Assembly: GCF_004362745.1 (NCBI RefSeq)
Contig: NZ_SNXY01000009.1
Location: 248,001-312,000, forward strand
Origin: Oharaeibacter diazotrophicus
GTDB lineage: Bacteria; Pseudomonadota; Alphaproteobacteria; Rhizobiales; Pleomorphomonadaceae
Length of the DNA: 64,000 bases
Direction of reading: 5' to 3'
Shown: positions 53,539-62,825 of the stretch, piece by piece
Numbering within the stretch: position 1 is the stretch's first letter
How the letters are laid out: each line of letters opens with the position of its first letter
Notes under the pieces: generated by a model
The model's input: the letters and a program-made list of their open reading frames with translations, nothing else
What the model was told of the DNA's origin: nothing
The model's database searches: none
Program-made: the position numbers and the translations under genes

Positions 53539-53771
53539 GGCGGGGCGGAGGATCCGGTCGGGGCGCGCACGACAAGGGGTATAGAGCGCCGCGACCGGCG
53601 TGGAAACACCCGGCCGCTTCGGAGTAGGCTCGGTCCCCGAAGATTCGTGCGAGCGCGGACCATCTCCGTCGGGGACTGGACCATAACGCGAACGCACACC
53701 ACATGTGAGACCGAGTTCAGTCGGCGGCCCGGGGGCGGCCGGCAATCCCGCTCACGAGGACAGACGACCCC

Positions 53772-54773
53772 ATGCGCGATCCCTACGTGGTCCTGGGCGT
53801 GCCGAAGAGCGCGAGCGAGGCCGAGATCAAGAAGGCCTTCCGCAAGGCCGCCAAGCAGCATCATCCCGACGCCAACAAGGACGATCCCAAGGCGCAGGAC
53901 CGTTTCGCCGAGATCAACACCGCCTACGAGATCCTCGGCGACGCCGACAAGCGCCGCAAGTTCGACGCCGGCGAGATCGACGCCGAGGGCAAGCCGAAAT
54001 TCTCCGGCTTCGAGGGCTTCGACTTCGGCGGCGGCGGCGGCGCCCAGCGCGGCGGCTTCCGCTCGGCCGGCGGCGGCTTCGGCGGCCAGCGCGGCACCGA
54101 GGACATCCTGAACGACATCTTCGGCGACGCCTTCGCCGGCTTCGCCTCCGGCGCGCGCAAGACCGGCGGCGGACGCCGCCGCGCGGCCGGACCCGAGGCC
54201 GAGTTCGGCGCCTTCGCCGGCGGGCCGGGCGCCGGCGCCGCGGCCAAGGGCGCGGACACCATGGTGACCGCGCGGGTGCGGCTCGAAGATCTCGTCGGCT
54301 CCGGCAAGGTCCGCGTCACCCTGCCCTCGGGCAAGACGCTCGACGTCAAGATCCCCCTGGGCTTCGAACCGGGACAGCAGATGCGCCTCAAGGGCCAGGG
54401 CGGCGAGGGCGCGCCGCCGGGCGACGCCATCGTCATCCTGGTGCACGAGCCGCACCCGCTGTTCCGCCCCGACGGCTACAATCTCAGGCTCGACCTGCCG
54501 GTCTCGCTCGACGAGGCGGTGCTCGGCGCCAAGGTGCGGGTGCCGACGCTCGAGGGCGCGGTCGACATGACGCTGCCGGCCGGCACCACCGGCGCGCGGC
54601 CGTTCCGGCTGAAGGGCAAGGGCCTGCCGGACAAGGCCGGCGGGCGCGGCGACCTCTACGTCACACCGCGCGTGGTGCTGCCGGACGGCGCCGACGGCGG
54701 CCTCGAACAGCTGATGAAGCGCTGGCGCGAGGTGAAGCCCTATTCGCCGCGCGGCCCCGAGTTCGGCGGCTGA
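53772..54773 (+). CDS. DnaJ/CbpA-like J-domain co-chaperone
   Basis: This 333-residue DnaJ homologue stimulates DnaK ATPase activity. The J domain (residues 1-70) has the HPD motif in QHHPDANKDD. A Gly/Phe-rich segment (GGGGGAQRGG) is followed by two C-terminal substrate-binding domains (TLPSGKTLDVKIPLGFEPGQQMRLKG). The cysteine-rich zinc domain is missing, so it is type II, as in CbpA. The next gene encodes a DUF1499 protein 7 nt away. Confidence 0.92.
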   Translation: MRDPYVVLGVPKSASEAEIKKAFRKAAKQHHPDANKDDPKAQDRFAEINTAYEILGDADKRRKFDAGEIDAEGKPKFSGFEGFDFGGGGGAQRGGFRSAGGGFGGQRGTEDILNDIFGDAFAGFASGARKTGGGRRRAAGPEAEFGAFAGGPGAGAAAKGADTMVTARVRLEDLVGSGKVRVTLPSGKTLDVKIPLGFEPGQQMRLKGQGGEGAPPGDAIVILVHEPHPLFRPDGYNLRLDLPVSLDEAVLGAKVRVPTLEGAVDMTLPAGTTGARPFRLKGKGLPDKAGGRGDLYVTPRVVLPDGADGGLEQLMKRWREVKPYSPRGPEFGG

Positions 54774-54780
54774 CCCGGCG

Positions 54781-55554
54781 ATGAAGTCGCTGCCGCCGCG
54801 TCCGGCCCGCGCCGTCGGCCCCGCCCGTTTCTTCGGGGCGCTGGCCTTCGCGGTGCTGGCGGAGGCGGCGCTGGCGCGCCGGTTCGACCTCGTCGACGGC
54901 ACCACGCTGATGGCGGCGCTGGCGACGGTGCCGGTGATCGCCGCGGTCGGGATCGGCTGCGCCCTGGTCGCCTTCGCCGACGTCTGGCGCGACGGCTCGC
55001 CAGGCCTCGGGCGCGCCCTCGGCGGCTTCGCCCTGTCGGCGCTGGCGCTTGCGCCGCTCGCCGGGGCCGCAGGCGGCGCCCTGTTGTTCCCCCCGATCGA
55101 CGAGGTCTCGACCGACCTCGACGACCGCCCGGTGTTCCACGCGCGGCCGCCGCGGCCGGCCCTGCCGATCGAGACCCGCGCGCCCGTGACCGACTACGCC
55201 GACCTGCAGCGCAGCTTCTATCCCGACATCCTGCCGCGCTCGCTGCCGCTCTCGACCGTCGAAGCCCACGCCGTGGTGGCGCGCACGCTCGCCGAGCTCG
55301 GCTGGACCGTGACAGCCGAGGCCGAGCCGGCGAGCGAGGACGACACCGGCACGCTCGACGCCGAGGCACGCTCGCTGCTGCTCGGCCTGCCGATCGACGT
55401 CGCGGTGCGGATCGCGCCCGACGGCGCCGGCTCGCGCATCGACGTGCGCTCGGGATCGCAGATGCCGATGGTCGACCTCGGCGAGAACGCCCGGCGCATC
55501 CGTGCCTTCTTCGCCAAGCTCGACGAAGTCGCCAAGCGTCCCGCCGCCGGGTGA
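54781..55554 (+). CDS. DUF1499-family membrane protein
   Basis: This 257-residue protein has three N-terminal hydrophobic segments (FFGALAFAVLAEAAL; LATVPVIAAVGIGCALVA; GGFALSALALAPLAGAAGGAL). A periplasmic or cytosolic DUF1499 domain follows: VTDYADLQRSFYPDILPRSLPL, then VVARTLAELGWTVTAEA and the conserved FAKLDEV end. The family is common in alphaproteobacteria and has no proven function. The gene is 7 nt after the J-domain gene, suggesting co-transcription. Confidence 0.85.
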   Translation: MKSLPPRPARAVGPARFFGALAFAVLAEAALARRFDLVDGTTLMAALATVPVIAAVGIGCALVAFADVWRDGSPGLGRALGGFALSALALAPLAGAAGGALLFPPIDEVSTDLDDRPVFHARPPRPALPIETRAPVTDYADLQRSFYPDILPRSLPLSTVEAHAVVARTLAELGWTVTAEAEPASEDDTGTLDAEARSLLLGLPIDVAVRIAPDGAGSRIDVRSGSQMPMVDLGENARRIRAFFAKLDEVAKRPAAG

Positions 55555-55564
55555 CGACGGGCGG

Positions 55565-56470
55565 TCACGCCGCCGCGTAGGCGCCGGTGAGCACCGGGTC
55601 GCCGTCGGTTGCGACCACCCCCTTCTCGACCAGCCATTCCAGCTGCGCGAACACCGACAGGCCGGCCGCGCCCCAGAGCCTGCGGTCGGTGTCGGCGTAG
55701 ACGGTGGCGACGATCTCCGGGATCGTCCGCGCGCCCGCCGCGACGGCGGCGAGCACCGCGGCCTCGCGGGCGAGGCGGTGCTCGGCGAGCCCGGCGAGGA
55801 AGGCGTGGGCGTCGCACACCGGTCCGCCGTGGCCGGGCAGATAGAGCGCCTCGGGTCGCTCCGCGAGGCGGGCGAGCGAGGCCATGTAGGGCGCCATCGC
55901 GCCGTCGGGCGGGGCGACGATGGTGGTCGACCACGCCATGACGTGATCGCCGGAGATCAGCACCCCGGCCTCCTCGAGCGCGAAACAGAGGTGGTTGGCG
56001 GTGTGGCCGGGCGTCGCCAGCGCCGTCACCGGGCCGGCGGCGGTGGCGACGCGCTCGCCGTCCGACAGGATCCGGTCGGGCGCGTGGTCGGCGTCGGCGG
56101 AAGCGTCGAGGGCGGTGGCTTCGCCGAGGTGGAGCGGACGGGAGAAGACATGCGGGCCGCAGCCGATCACCGCCGCGCCCGTCGCCGCGGCGAGCGGACG
56201 GGCGCCCGGCGAATGGTCGCGGTGGGTGTGGGTGACCAGGATCTCGCGGATCGGCCGACCGCCGGCTGCGGCGAGGATGGCGGCGCGGTGCGCCGGGTCG
56301 TCCGGCCCGGGATCGACCACGACCAGCGCGGCGGTGCCGAGGAGATAGGTGTTGGTGCCGTGGAAGGTGTAGCCGCCGGGATTGCGGGCGGTGAGCCGGC
56401 GGATGCCGGGCACGAGTTCGACGGCTTCGCCATAGGCGGGATCGAAGTTGCGGTCGAAGCGGATCGCCAC
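55565..56470 (-). CDS. MBL-fold metallo-hydrolase (LACTB2-like)
   Basis: This 301-residue metallo-beta-lactamase-fold hydrolase has the metal motif HTHRDHS, in ILVTHTHRDHSPG. A second His is in LATPGHTANHLCF and the bridging Asp in VLISGDHVMAW. A helical C-terminal domain with TIPEIVATVYADTDRRLWGAA is typical of the LACTB2/MBLAC branch, some of which cleave RNA. The start lies 1 nt after the stop of the M48 protease gene, so the two are coupled. The substrate is unknown. Confidence 0.9.
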   Translation of the reverse strand: MAIRFDRNFDPAYGEAVELVPGIRRLTARNPGGYTFHGTNTYLLGTAALVVVDPGPDDPAHRAAILAAAGGRPIREILVTHTHRDHSPGARPLAAATGAAVIGCGPHVFSRPLHLGEATALDASADADHAPDRILSDGERVATAAGPVTALATPGHTANHLCFALEEAGVLISGDHVMAWSTTIVAPPDGAMAPYMASLARLAERPEALYLPGHGGPVCDAHAFLAGLAEHRLAREAAVLAAVAAGARTIPEIVATVYADTDRRLWGAAGLSVFAQLEWLVEKGVVATDGDPVLTGAYAAA

Positions 56471-56471
56471 G

Positions 56472-57551
56472 TCAGAAGTCTCCGCAGATGGATCGGATGG
56501 CGGCCCAGTCGGCCGCGGTGAGCGCCGGTCCGGCGCCGCGGTGTGCGGTGGCGGCGGCGGCCGTGATCGCCGCGGCGCGGTCGGCGCCGAGCGGGTGGGT
56601 CGAGATCAACCCGCCGGCGACGTCGCCGCCCGTCGTTTCGATCGTCGCGAGGAAGGGCGCCAGCGCGGTCGGATCGCCGCCGGCGGCGGCGAGCGCCGTC
56701 ACCGCGAAGGCGTCCGCCTCGCGCTCCGCGTCGCGCGAGTAGGCCGAGCCGATCACGAGCCGGCCGGCGCCGGCGACGAGGCCGGAGGGATCTCCGGTGA
56801 CCATGCCGAACATCAGGGCGAGGCCGCCCTCGTGGACCATCGCCTTCAGGCCGTGGCGCAGGTGGACGTGGCCGATCTCGTGGGCGAGCACGCCGGCGAA
56901 GGCGTCGGGCGAGGCGTGCCGCAGCAGCGCTTCGGTGACGACGATGGTGCCGCCGGGCAGCGCCAGGGCGTTCGGCACGTCCGACCGATGGACCGCCACG
57001 TGCCAGTCGATCGGCCTGACGCCGCCGGCGTCGGCGAGCCGGCCCGCGAGGGCGTCGAGGGCGCGCTGCCCGGCCGGGGCCTCGCAGCGCGGTCCGGCCG
57101 CGACGGTATCGAGCACGCCCGGCAGGCCGGCCCGGTCGATAGCGGCGACGACGTCGTCCGGCACCAGCGCCGCCGCCGAATCGGCGAGCGCGGTCAGCCC
57201 GCGCCACGCGCCGTAGACGGCGAGCACGACCAGCGCGAGGACGGCGACGGCGCCGATGGCGAGCCCGCCCGGCATCCGGCCGCGTCGCTCGCGCGGCAGC
57301 GCCTTCAGCGCGGCCTCGAAGGCGGCGCGCGTGGCAGGTTCGGCGATCTCGAGTCGTTCGGCGGCACCGCGGCGGGTCAGCACGAAGGCGTCGCGCTCGG
57401 TGCCGCGGACGAGGCCGCCGAACGGCCAGCGGCCGATCTCCTCGCCGGCGGCGCCGCGCAGCGTCAGCCCGCGCATGTCGAGCGCCACGCCGACGCCCCG
57501 TCCGGGTGCACCGGCGCGCTCGCGCAGCACCGCCCTGCCCTCGATCCACAT
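56472..57551 (-). CDS. M48-family membrane-associated metalloprotease
   Basis: This 359-residue Zn-protease has one membrane segment (AIGAVAVLALVVLAVYGAW) after a cytosolic N-terminal region of about 110 residues. The extracytoplasmic catalytic domain has the HEIGH motif in VLAHEIGHVHLRHG, and a downstream Glu in RDAEREADAFAV supplies the third Zn ligand. It resembles BepA/LoiP-type enzymes of envelope quality control, but with an added N-terminal domain. It overlaps no gene but is 1 nt from the MBL gene. Confidence 0.9.
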   Translation of the reverse strand: MWIEGRAVLRERAGAPGRGVGVALDMRGLTLRGAAGEEIGRWPFGGLVRGTERDAFVLTRRGAAERLEIAEPATRAAFEAALKALPRERRGRMPGGLAIGAVAVLALVVLAVYGAWRGLTALADSAAALVPDDVVAAIDRAGLPGVLDTVAAGPRCEAPAGQRALDALAGRLADAGGVRPIDWHVAVHRSDVPNALALPGGTIVVTEALLRHASPDAFAGVLAHEIGHVHLRHGLKAMVHEGGLALMFGMVTGDPSGLVAGAGRLVIGSAYSRDAEREADAFAVTALAAAGGDPTALAPFLATIETTGGDVAGGLISTHPLGADRAAAITAAAATAHRGAGPALTAADWAAIRSICGDF

Positions 57552-57740
57552 GCCCGAGACCTCCTTCGCCGCCGGCGCCCATCGTGCCGGTGCGGTGCCC
57601 GTCTGTCACCGCTCCGCAATTCGGCCGGAAATCCGCCGGTCGGCGGACGCCGCGGCGCCCTACCTCGTCCAAGCTCCAGGTCCACGCTCCGGTTCCACGG
57701 CGGCACCGGGGGGCACCGCCGCCGCACCGGGGGAGACACC

Positions 57741-58862
57741 ATGACCATGTTCGCCAGGACGCTTCTCGCCGCCACGCTGCTTTCGGCCGCACCCGCCGTC
57801 GCGCTCGCCGCCCCGGATGGGCAGCAGCGGCCGGTCGAGCGCGTCGAGGTCGCCTTCGTGCTCGACACCACAGGATCGATGGCCGACCTGATCGACGGCG
57901 CCAAGAAGAAGATCTGGTCGATCGCCGACGAGATCCGCCGCACCCGCCCGGACGCCGACATCCGCTTCGCCCTGGTCGGCTACCGGGATCGCGGCGACGT
58001 CTACGTCACCGACGTCACGGCCCTGACCGGCGACCTCCACGGCCTCTACGGCAGGCTGGTCGGCTACGAGGCCGACGGCGGCGGCGACTGGCCGGAGGCG
58101 GTCAACGAGGCGCTGGCGACGGCGGTGAACCGGCTCGAGTGGACCGACGGCGGGGCGACCCGCCGGATGGTGTTCCTGGTCGGCGACGCGCCGCCGCACA
58201 TGGACTACATCCAGGACGTCGCCTTCACCGATACGCTGAAGATCGCCGAACGCCGGGGCATCGTCGTCAACGCGGTGCAGGCCGGCGCGGCGGAGGACAC
58301 CGAGGTCGCCTGGCGCGCGATCGCCGCGCTCGGGAAAGGCGACTACGTCGCGATCCCGCAGTCGGGCAACGTCAGGGTGATCGAGACGCCCTACGACCAG
58401 CAGATCCGGGAGCTGCAGCTCCAGCTCAACCTCACCGTCGTGCCCTACGGCGACCGCGACCAGCGCGGCGCGGTGGAGGACAAGCTCCGCCTCAAGGCCC
58501 AGGCCGCCCCGGCGGCGGCGTCCGACATGGCCTCCTACGAGATCCGTCCGACGGCGCCGGCGGCACGCAGCGTCGTCACCGGCGGCGGCGACCTCGTCGC
58601 CGACGTCCAGTCCGGCGAGGCCGACCTCGCGACCGTCGACCGCGACGCGCTCCCGGAGGAGGTGCGCGACCTCGCGCCCGCCGAGCTCGAGGCGGCGGTG
58701 AAGGCGAAGATCGCCGAGCGCGAGCGGATCCAGGGCGAGGTCGCCGACCTCGTCGCCAAGCGCGACGCCTTCCTGAGCGAGGCGGCCGCCAAGGCCGGCC
58801 CCGCCGAGGGCGACAGCTTCGACGGCGCGATCCGGCAGACGATCGCCCGCCAGATGCTCTGA
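57741..58862 (+). CDS. Secreted von Willebrand factor A domain protein
   Basis: This 373-residue exported protein has a signal peptide (LLAATLLSAAPAVALA) and a vWA domain with the MIDAS motif VLDTTGSMADL (D-x-T-x-S form). A TALTGDL region and a later Asp in VGDAPPHMDY follow. DGGGDWPEAVNEAL is typical of periplasmic vWA proteins. The last 120 residues are helical and charged. It likely binds metal ions and a protein partner. GGGGGAG precedes the ATG. Confidence 0.88.
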   Translation: MTMFARTLLAATLLSAAPAVALAAPDGQQRPVERVEVAFVLDTTGSMADLIDGAKKKIWSIADEIRRTRPDADIRFALVGYRDRGDVYVTDVTALTGDLHGLYGRLVGYEADGGGDWPEAVNEALATAVNRLEWTDGGATRRMVFLVGDAPPHMDYIQDVAFTDTLKIAERRGIVVNAVQAGAAEDTEVAWRAIAALGKGDYVAIPQSGNVRVIETPYDQQIRELQLQLNLTVVPYGDRDQRGAVEDKLRLKAQAAPAAASDMASYEIRPTAPAARSVVTGGGDLVADVQSGEADLATVDRDALPEEVRDLAPAELEAAVKAKIAERERIQGEVADLVAKRDAFLSEAAAKAGPAEGDSFDGAIRQTIARQML

Positions 58863-58873
58863 CGGCGGCCGCG

Positions 58874-59284
58874 TCAGCCCGTGGACGCCGGCGGCTTGCG
58901 GCCGATCTCCTCGACCGCGCCGCCGGCGGCCTTCCAGGCGGTGAATCCGCCGGTGAGGTGCGAGACCGCGGGCAGGCCCATGTCCTGCGCCGTCCTGGTC
59001 GCCAGCGCCGAACGCCAAGCGCTGGCGCAGAAGAACACCGTGCGCCGGCCCTCGCCGAACACCGGCTTGAAATAGGGGCTGTCCGGGTCGATCCAGAACT
59101 CCAGCATGCCGCGGGGGCAGGAGAAGGCGCCGGGGATCGAGCCCTCGCGCTCGCGCTCACGGGGATCGCGCAGGTCGACGAACAGCACCTCGCCGGCGGC
59201 GGCGAGCGCGATCGCCTCGTCCACCGGCACCGCCGTGATCTCGGCCTCCGCCTCGCGCAGCAGGTCCTTGTAGCCCTTCCTCAT
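58874..59284 (-). CDS. Rhodanese-like domain protein
   Basis: This 136-residue cytosolic single-domain rhodanese may act as a persulfide carrier. The catalytic Cys is in VFFCASAWRSALA (loop C-A-S-A-W-R). EVLFVDLRDPREREREGSIPGAF and the HLTGGFTAWKAAGG end match the family. It is convergent with the vWA protein gene, with an 11-nt gap, and sits at the edge of the AT-rich island. Confidence 0.92.
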   Translation of the reverse strand: MRKGYKDLLREAEAEITAVPVDEAIALAAAGEVLFVDLRDPREREREGSIPGAFSCPRGMLEFWIDPDSPYFKPVFGEGRRTVFFCASAWRSALATRTAQDMGLPAVSHLTGGFTAWKAAGGAVEEIGRKPPASTG

Positions 59285-59467
59285 GCGGATCCTCCCGATC
59301 GTCGTCCGGTCGTGGGGGGGAGCGTAACGAGGGAGGCGGGCGGATTGAAGCGCTAACGGGCAGGTAGCCGCACGGGAATAGCCGGACTGGCCGCGGCCGC
59401 GCGGAGAGAGCGCGGCGCAGCTCCTCGCCGGCACCTATTTAATCTGCGATTCTCAATTCTACGCCGC

Positions 59468-59707
59468 TCACGTTATATCTTCTCTGTGCCTTGGAATATA
59501 TGATAGGCTATCGCTATTCCCATCGAAATGTATATATCCCGCCTCGCCGGACAAAATTACTATTCCATGCTTGAGAAACGCCCATGCATCTTTGTGAGAA
59601 TTATCAATAAACTCTCTCTTATCAAGATCGGCAACAACTATTCCTGATAAACTACTTCCGATATAAAGCAAATCCCCAACACCAATATCTATATTGTCGA
59701 CTTTCAT
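59468..59707 (-). CDS. Small protein, possible immunity protein
   Basis: This 79-residue acidic protein is encoded in DNA with much lower GC content than the surrounding genome. The motif pattern GDLLYIGSSLSGIVVADLD and AWAFLKHGIVILSGEAGYIHF resembles contact-dependent immunity proteins; this is from memory of the pattern and not from a search. Its ATG overlaps the TGA of the upstream 91-residue gene (ATGA), so it is translated with it. The base composition implies horizontal acquisition. No DNA-binding or membrane segment is present. Confidence 0.6.
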   Translation of the reverse strand: MKVDNIDIGVGDLLYIGSSLSGIVVADLDKREFIDNSHKDAWAFLKHGIVILSGEAGYIHFDGNSDSLSYIPRHREDIT

Positions 59708-59979
59708 TTGAGCGGCTCTACTTGAATAAAGCCAAATGGCGATGGTATTCCACCTGCACCATCAGACATCCAAAAAACACTTACAAACTGGAGCGGGGAA
59801 TGGCCTTCCGCATACAGAATATATTGGTTTTCTGGAAAATGCCAATGAGTTCCGCTGGGAGCGACTTTATCACGCGATAACCCATAGTGCCAACGGGAAC
59901 TATTCTTCCGGAAATATTCTGGCAAGGTGGACACATCAGCGGAGTAAGTTCGCCTGTATTCGCACCGCCTCTGTAGCAA
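59704..59979 (-). CDS. Hypothetical protein, possible toxin C-terminal domain
   Basis: This open frame of 91 codons is in low-GC DNA. The readable domain runs YRRTYSADVSTLPEYFRK, then NSSRWHYGLSRDKV and THWHFPENQYILYAEG, ending FIQVEPLK. No family is recognised. The TTG start is arbitrary, because sequence similar in composition continues upstream in another frame. The gene is probably the 3' part of a longer coding sequence broken by a frameshift. Its stop overlaps the next start, as in toxin-immunity pairs. A role as toxin domain is inferred only. Confidence 0.5.
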   Translation of the reverse strand: MLQRRCEYRRTYSADVSTLPEYFRKNSSRWHYGLSRDKVAPSGTHWHFPENQYILYAEGHSPLQFVSVFWMSDGAGGIPSPFGFIQVEPLK

Positions 59980-60340
59980 ATCCGTTGCTCTGACGACGGT
60001 CGTACAGCACGGAGACCCAATAGCAAGGCACCGTTACCTCATGGTACGCCATAAAGCGCCCCCTGAATTCGCTCCTGCCATCGAGTTCTGCCGAACGTAC
60101 CCATACACGCTCGGCCCGTCCCCCAGCCCCAGCGGTTCCGACCGCACATACCGCCGCAGAGAAGCGCCGTATTACCGGTGCCAGTTCCACGACAGTCCGT
60201 TCTCCAGCTGGAATCACGGGCCGGGGAAGCGGGCGTTGAGGCCAGCTATGGCTCGATCCGAGCAGGCGAACCACCCACGTCCCCACAGGGCCGCGCAGTC
60301 GGAATCGGATGGTGCGCGGGGGAACCCCATGGATGATATG
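59980..60340 (-). pseudogene. Frame-disrupted 5' part of the toxin-like gene
   Basis: In a frame shifted from the 91-codon gene, an uninterrupted beta-rich reading runs through GPVGTWVVRLLGS, ERTVVELAPVIRRF and RGRFMAYHEVTVPCYWVSVLYDRR. It stops just inside the next gene's 5' end (59936). It has no good start in frame; the nearest ATG (about 60330) is one base out, next to a C5 run. Two single-base shifts would join ATG, this part and the downstream 91 codons. A sequencing error in the C run cannot be excluded. Confidence 0.45.
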
Positions 60341-60366
60341 CCCCCACCGCCGCCACCCCGCTCCCG

Positions 60367-60825
60367 TCAGATCGGCAGCTTGGTCGTGCGCTTCACCGTG
60401 CGCAGCGTCAGCGTCGACATCACACGGACCACCCCGGGCAGCGGCGTCAGGATCTCGGTGTGGAGGCGTTCGAGGTCGGCGCTGTCGCGGTAGACGACGC
60501 GCAGCAGGTAGTCGTGCTGGCCGGCGAGCAGGTAGCACTCGGTGATCTCCGGCACCGTGCGCACCGCCGCCTCGAATTTCTCCAGCGCGTCGCGGCCCTG
60601 GCTGTCGAGGGTGACCGAGACGTAGGCGGTGCCGGCAAGGCCGGCGATGCGGGCGTCCAGCAGGGCGACGTAGCGGGCGACGAGACCGCTCTCCTCGAGC
60701 AGCCTGGTGCGCCTGAGACAGGCCGACGGCGAGAGGTGGACGCGCTCGGCGAGTTCGGCGTTGGTCAGCCGGGCGTTTTGCTGGAGCGCGATCAGGATCG
60801 CACGATCGGTGGCGTCGAGCTTCAT
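60367..60825 (-). CDS. Lrp/AsnC-family transcriptional regulator
   Basis: This 152-residue regulator has an N-terminal winged helix-turn-helix (DRAILIALQQNARLTNAELAERV, then LSPSACLRRTRLLEE) and a C-terminal RAM domain (ECYLLAGQHDYLLRVVYRD). It probably binds an amino acid and controls the divergent alanine dehydrogenase gene, 218 nt away, as AldR-type regulators do. The ATG with GAGAG upstream was chosen over an upstream in-frame alternative start that adds about 47 residues. Confidence 0.92.
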   Translation of the reverse strand: MKLDATDRAILIALQQNARLTNAELAERVHLSPSACLRRTRLLEESGLVARYVALLDARIAGLAGTAYVSVTLDSQGRDALEKFEAAVRTVPEITECYLLAGQHDYLLRVVYRDSADLERLHTEILTPLPGVVRVMSTLTLRTVKRTTKLPI

Positions 60826-61043
60826 CTCTCGAACTTCCTGCGACGAAACCGACGAACCATAGCACGATCTGCGAAGTTGCGGCCCCCGACGCCCTCCGGA
60901 TCGCAGGAAATTGCGTTGGGCCGAGCGCATGATTTCCGTCGTATCCGGCCCGGACGAGGCGGGCACGATGAGGTCGACAGCCTCCGCGGGGGAACGGGGG
61001 ACGCCGACGGGCCGGCAAGAACGACGATCGGAGGAGATCGAAG

Positions 61044-62162
61044 ATGCGCGTCGGTGTGCCCAAGGAGATCAAGGACCACGAGGATCGCGTCGGCCTGGTG
61101 CCGTCGTCGGTGCGCGAACTCGCCGGCCACGGCCACGAGGTGCTGGTGGAGACCGGCGCCGGCCGCGGCATCGGCGTCGACGACGAGGCCTATCGCGCCG
61201 CCGGCGCCCGCATCGTCGACGGCGCCGACGAGGTGTTCGCGACCGCGGACATGATCGTCAAGGTCAAGGAGCCGCAGGCGGTGGAGCGGCGCAAGCTGCG
61301 CGAGGGCCAGATCCTCTTCACCTATCTGCACCTCGCGCCCGATCCCGATCAGGCCCGCGACCTGATGGCCTCCGGCGCCACCTGCATCGCCTACGAGACG
61401 GTGACGGCCGCCAACGGCTCGCTGCCGCTGCTGGCGCCGATGTCGGAGGTGGCGGGCCGGATGGCGCCGCAGGTCGGCGCGCACTGCCTCGAGAACGCTG
61501 GCGGCGGCATGGGCGTGCTGCTCGGCGGCGTGCCGGGCGTGCTGCCGGCCGAGGTGGTGATCCTCGGCGGCGGCGTCGCCGGCACCAACGCGGCGCAGGT
61601 CGCGATCGGCCTCGGCGCCGACGTCACCGTCGTCGACCGTTCGCTCGACGTGCTGCGCCGGCTGGTCGCCACCTTCGGCTCGCGGGTCAAGACCGCCCAT
61701 TCCAACGCCGACACCATCGGCCGGCTGGTCACCCGCGCCGACCTCGTGATCTCCACCGTGCTGGTGCCCGGTGCCGCAGCGCCGAAGCTCGTCACCCGGG
61801 AGCACGTCGCCGCGATGAAGACCGGCTCGGTGCTGGTCGACGTCGCGATCGACCAGGGCGGCGCCGCCGAGACCTCGCGCGCCACCACCCACTCGAACCC
61901 GACCTACGTGGTCGACGGCGTGGTGCACTATTGCGTCGCCAACATGCCGGGCGGCGTCGCGCGCACGTCGGCCTTCGCGCTCAACAACGCGACCCTGCCC
62001 TTCACGCTGGCGATCGCCGACAAGGGCTGGAAGCGCGCCCTCGCCGAGGACCGCCACCTCGCCGCCGGCCTCAACGTCCACGCCGGCCGCATCACCTACA
62101 AGGCGGTCGCCGATGCCCTCGGCTTCGACTACCGCGACACCGCGCAGGCTCTCGCCGCCTGA
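61044..62162 (+). CDS. ald: Alanine dehydrogenase
   Basis: This enzyme catalyses reversible oxidative deamination of L-alanine to pyruvate and ammonia, with NAD+. The 372-residue protein starts [18 protein letters not shown]. The catalytic Lys lies in IVKVKEPQ and the His in FTYLHLAPD. The Rossmann motif is [18 protein letters not shown]-terminal [14 protein letters not shown] is diagnostic. GGAGGAG precedes the ATG. It is divergent from an Lrp gene and is likely induced by alanine. Confidence 0.96.
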   Translation: MRVGVPKEIKDHEDRVGLVPSSVRELAGHGHEVLVETGAGRGIGVDDEAYRAAGARIVDGADEVFATADMIVKVKEPQAVERRKLREGQILFTYLHLAPDPDQARDLMASGATCIAYETVTAANGSLPLLAPMSEVAGRMAPQVGAHCLENAGGGMGVLLGGVPGVLPAEVVILGGGVAGTNAAQVAIGLGADVTVVDRSLDVLRRLVATFGSRVKTAHSNADTIGRLVTRADLVISTVLVPGAAAPKLVTREHVAAMKTGSVLVDVAIDQGGAAETSRATTHSNPTYVVDGVVHYCVANMPGGVARTSAFALNNATLPFTLAIADKGWKRALAEDRHLAAGLNVHAGRITYKAVADALGFDYRDTAQALAA

Positions 62163-62179
62163 ACCGAGTACCCGGAAAT

Positions 62180-62207
62180 CGGAAGGCGGACGCGCGTCCG
62201 CCTTCCG
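62180..62207. terminator. Perfect 28-bp palindrome between convergent genes
   Basis: CGGAAGGCGGACGC is followed directly by its exact reverse complement, forming up to a 14-bp stem (12 bp plus a small loop in practice). It lies 18 nt after the ald stop and 22 nt from the stop of the minus-strand secreted-protein gene. There is no T tract. Confidence 0.6.
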
Positions 62208-62228
62208 CCCCCCCGCCGATGCGGACGG

Positions 62229-62825
62229 TCAGTCGAAGAAGATCGTCACGTCCTCCTCGACCTTCGGCCCGAAGGTGTCGCGCTGGTTGGAGCGGCCGAT
62301 GAAAATGTCGGTGCCGTCGGCGAAGCTGTCGCCGTCGGAGTCGGTGCCGTAGAGCGAGCACTCGAACTGCCGGAAGACGGTGGGTGTCGGCTCGGCGATC
62401 TCGTCGGTCGGCATGGTCGTCGGGACGACGAGCGAGCGCGGCCGGTCCTTCCAGGCCGTGTTGATCGAAACGCGGTAGTCGATTCGCTCGGAGGCATTCG
62501 GCCGGCTCGCCCCGACGGGCTTCCAGAACACCGCGACGTAGACGCTGCAGCGCAGCGTATCGGTCGGCTCCACCCTCAGACCCGCCGGCGCGGTGTAGGA
62601 GAGGTTCATCGTGAGGCTGCCGGAGACGTAGGCGCTGTCGGCCGGCGGCGGCGGCGCGGCGACGGCGTCCTCTGGAACGGATCCGGTGGCGAGCGGCTCG
62701 AAGCGGCCGGTGGCCGGATCGAACCAGCCAGGGATCGCCCCCGGCGGCGGGCGGCCGGCCGCCGCCGACGCGGCCGAGGCCAGCAGCACGGCGGCGAGCG
62801 CCACGAGGCGGCGGGCCGGCCGCAT
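62229..62825 (-). CDS. Secreted protein of a tandem cluster, member 4 (longest)
   Basis: This 198-residue exported protein has a signal peptide ([20 protein letters not shown]). A Pro-rich linker is followed by a beta-rich region ([43 protein letters not shown]) and an acidic Asp/Ser stretch ([18 protein letters not shown]). [12 protein letters not shown] looks like a calcium-binding thrombospondin-type-3 or EF-like loop. Its ATG overlaps the stop of the preceding gene by one base; a GTG one codon earlier is an alternative. The overall layout is like its neighbours, but similarity is weaker. Confidence 0.75.
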   Translation of the reverse strand: MRPARRLVALAAVLLASAASAAAGRPPPGAIPGWFDPATGRFEPLATGSVPEDAVAAPPPPADSAYVSGSLTMNLSYTAPAGLRVEPTDTLRCSVYVAVFWKPVGASRPNASERIDYRVSINTAWKDRPRSLVVPTTMPTDEIAEPTPTVFRQFECSLYGTDSDGDSFADGTDIFIGRSNQRDTFGPKVEEDVTIFFD

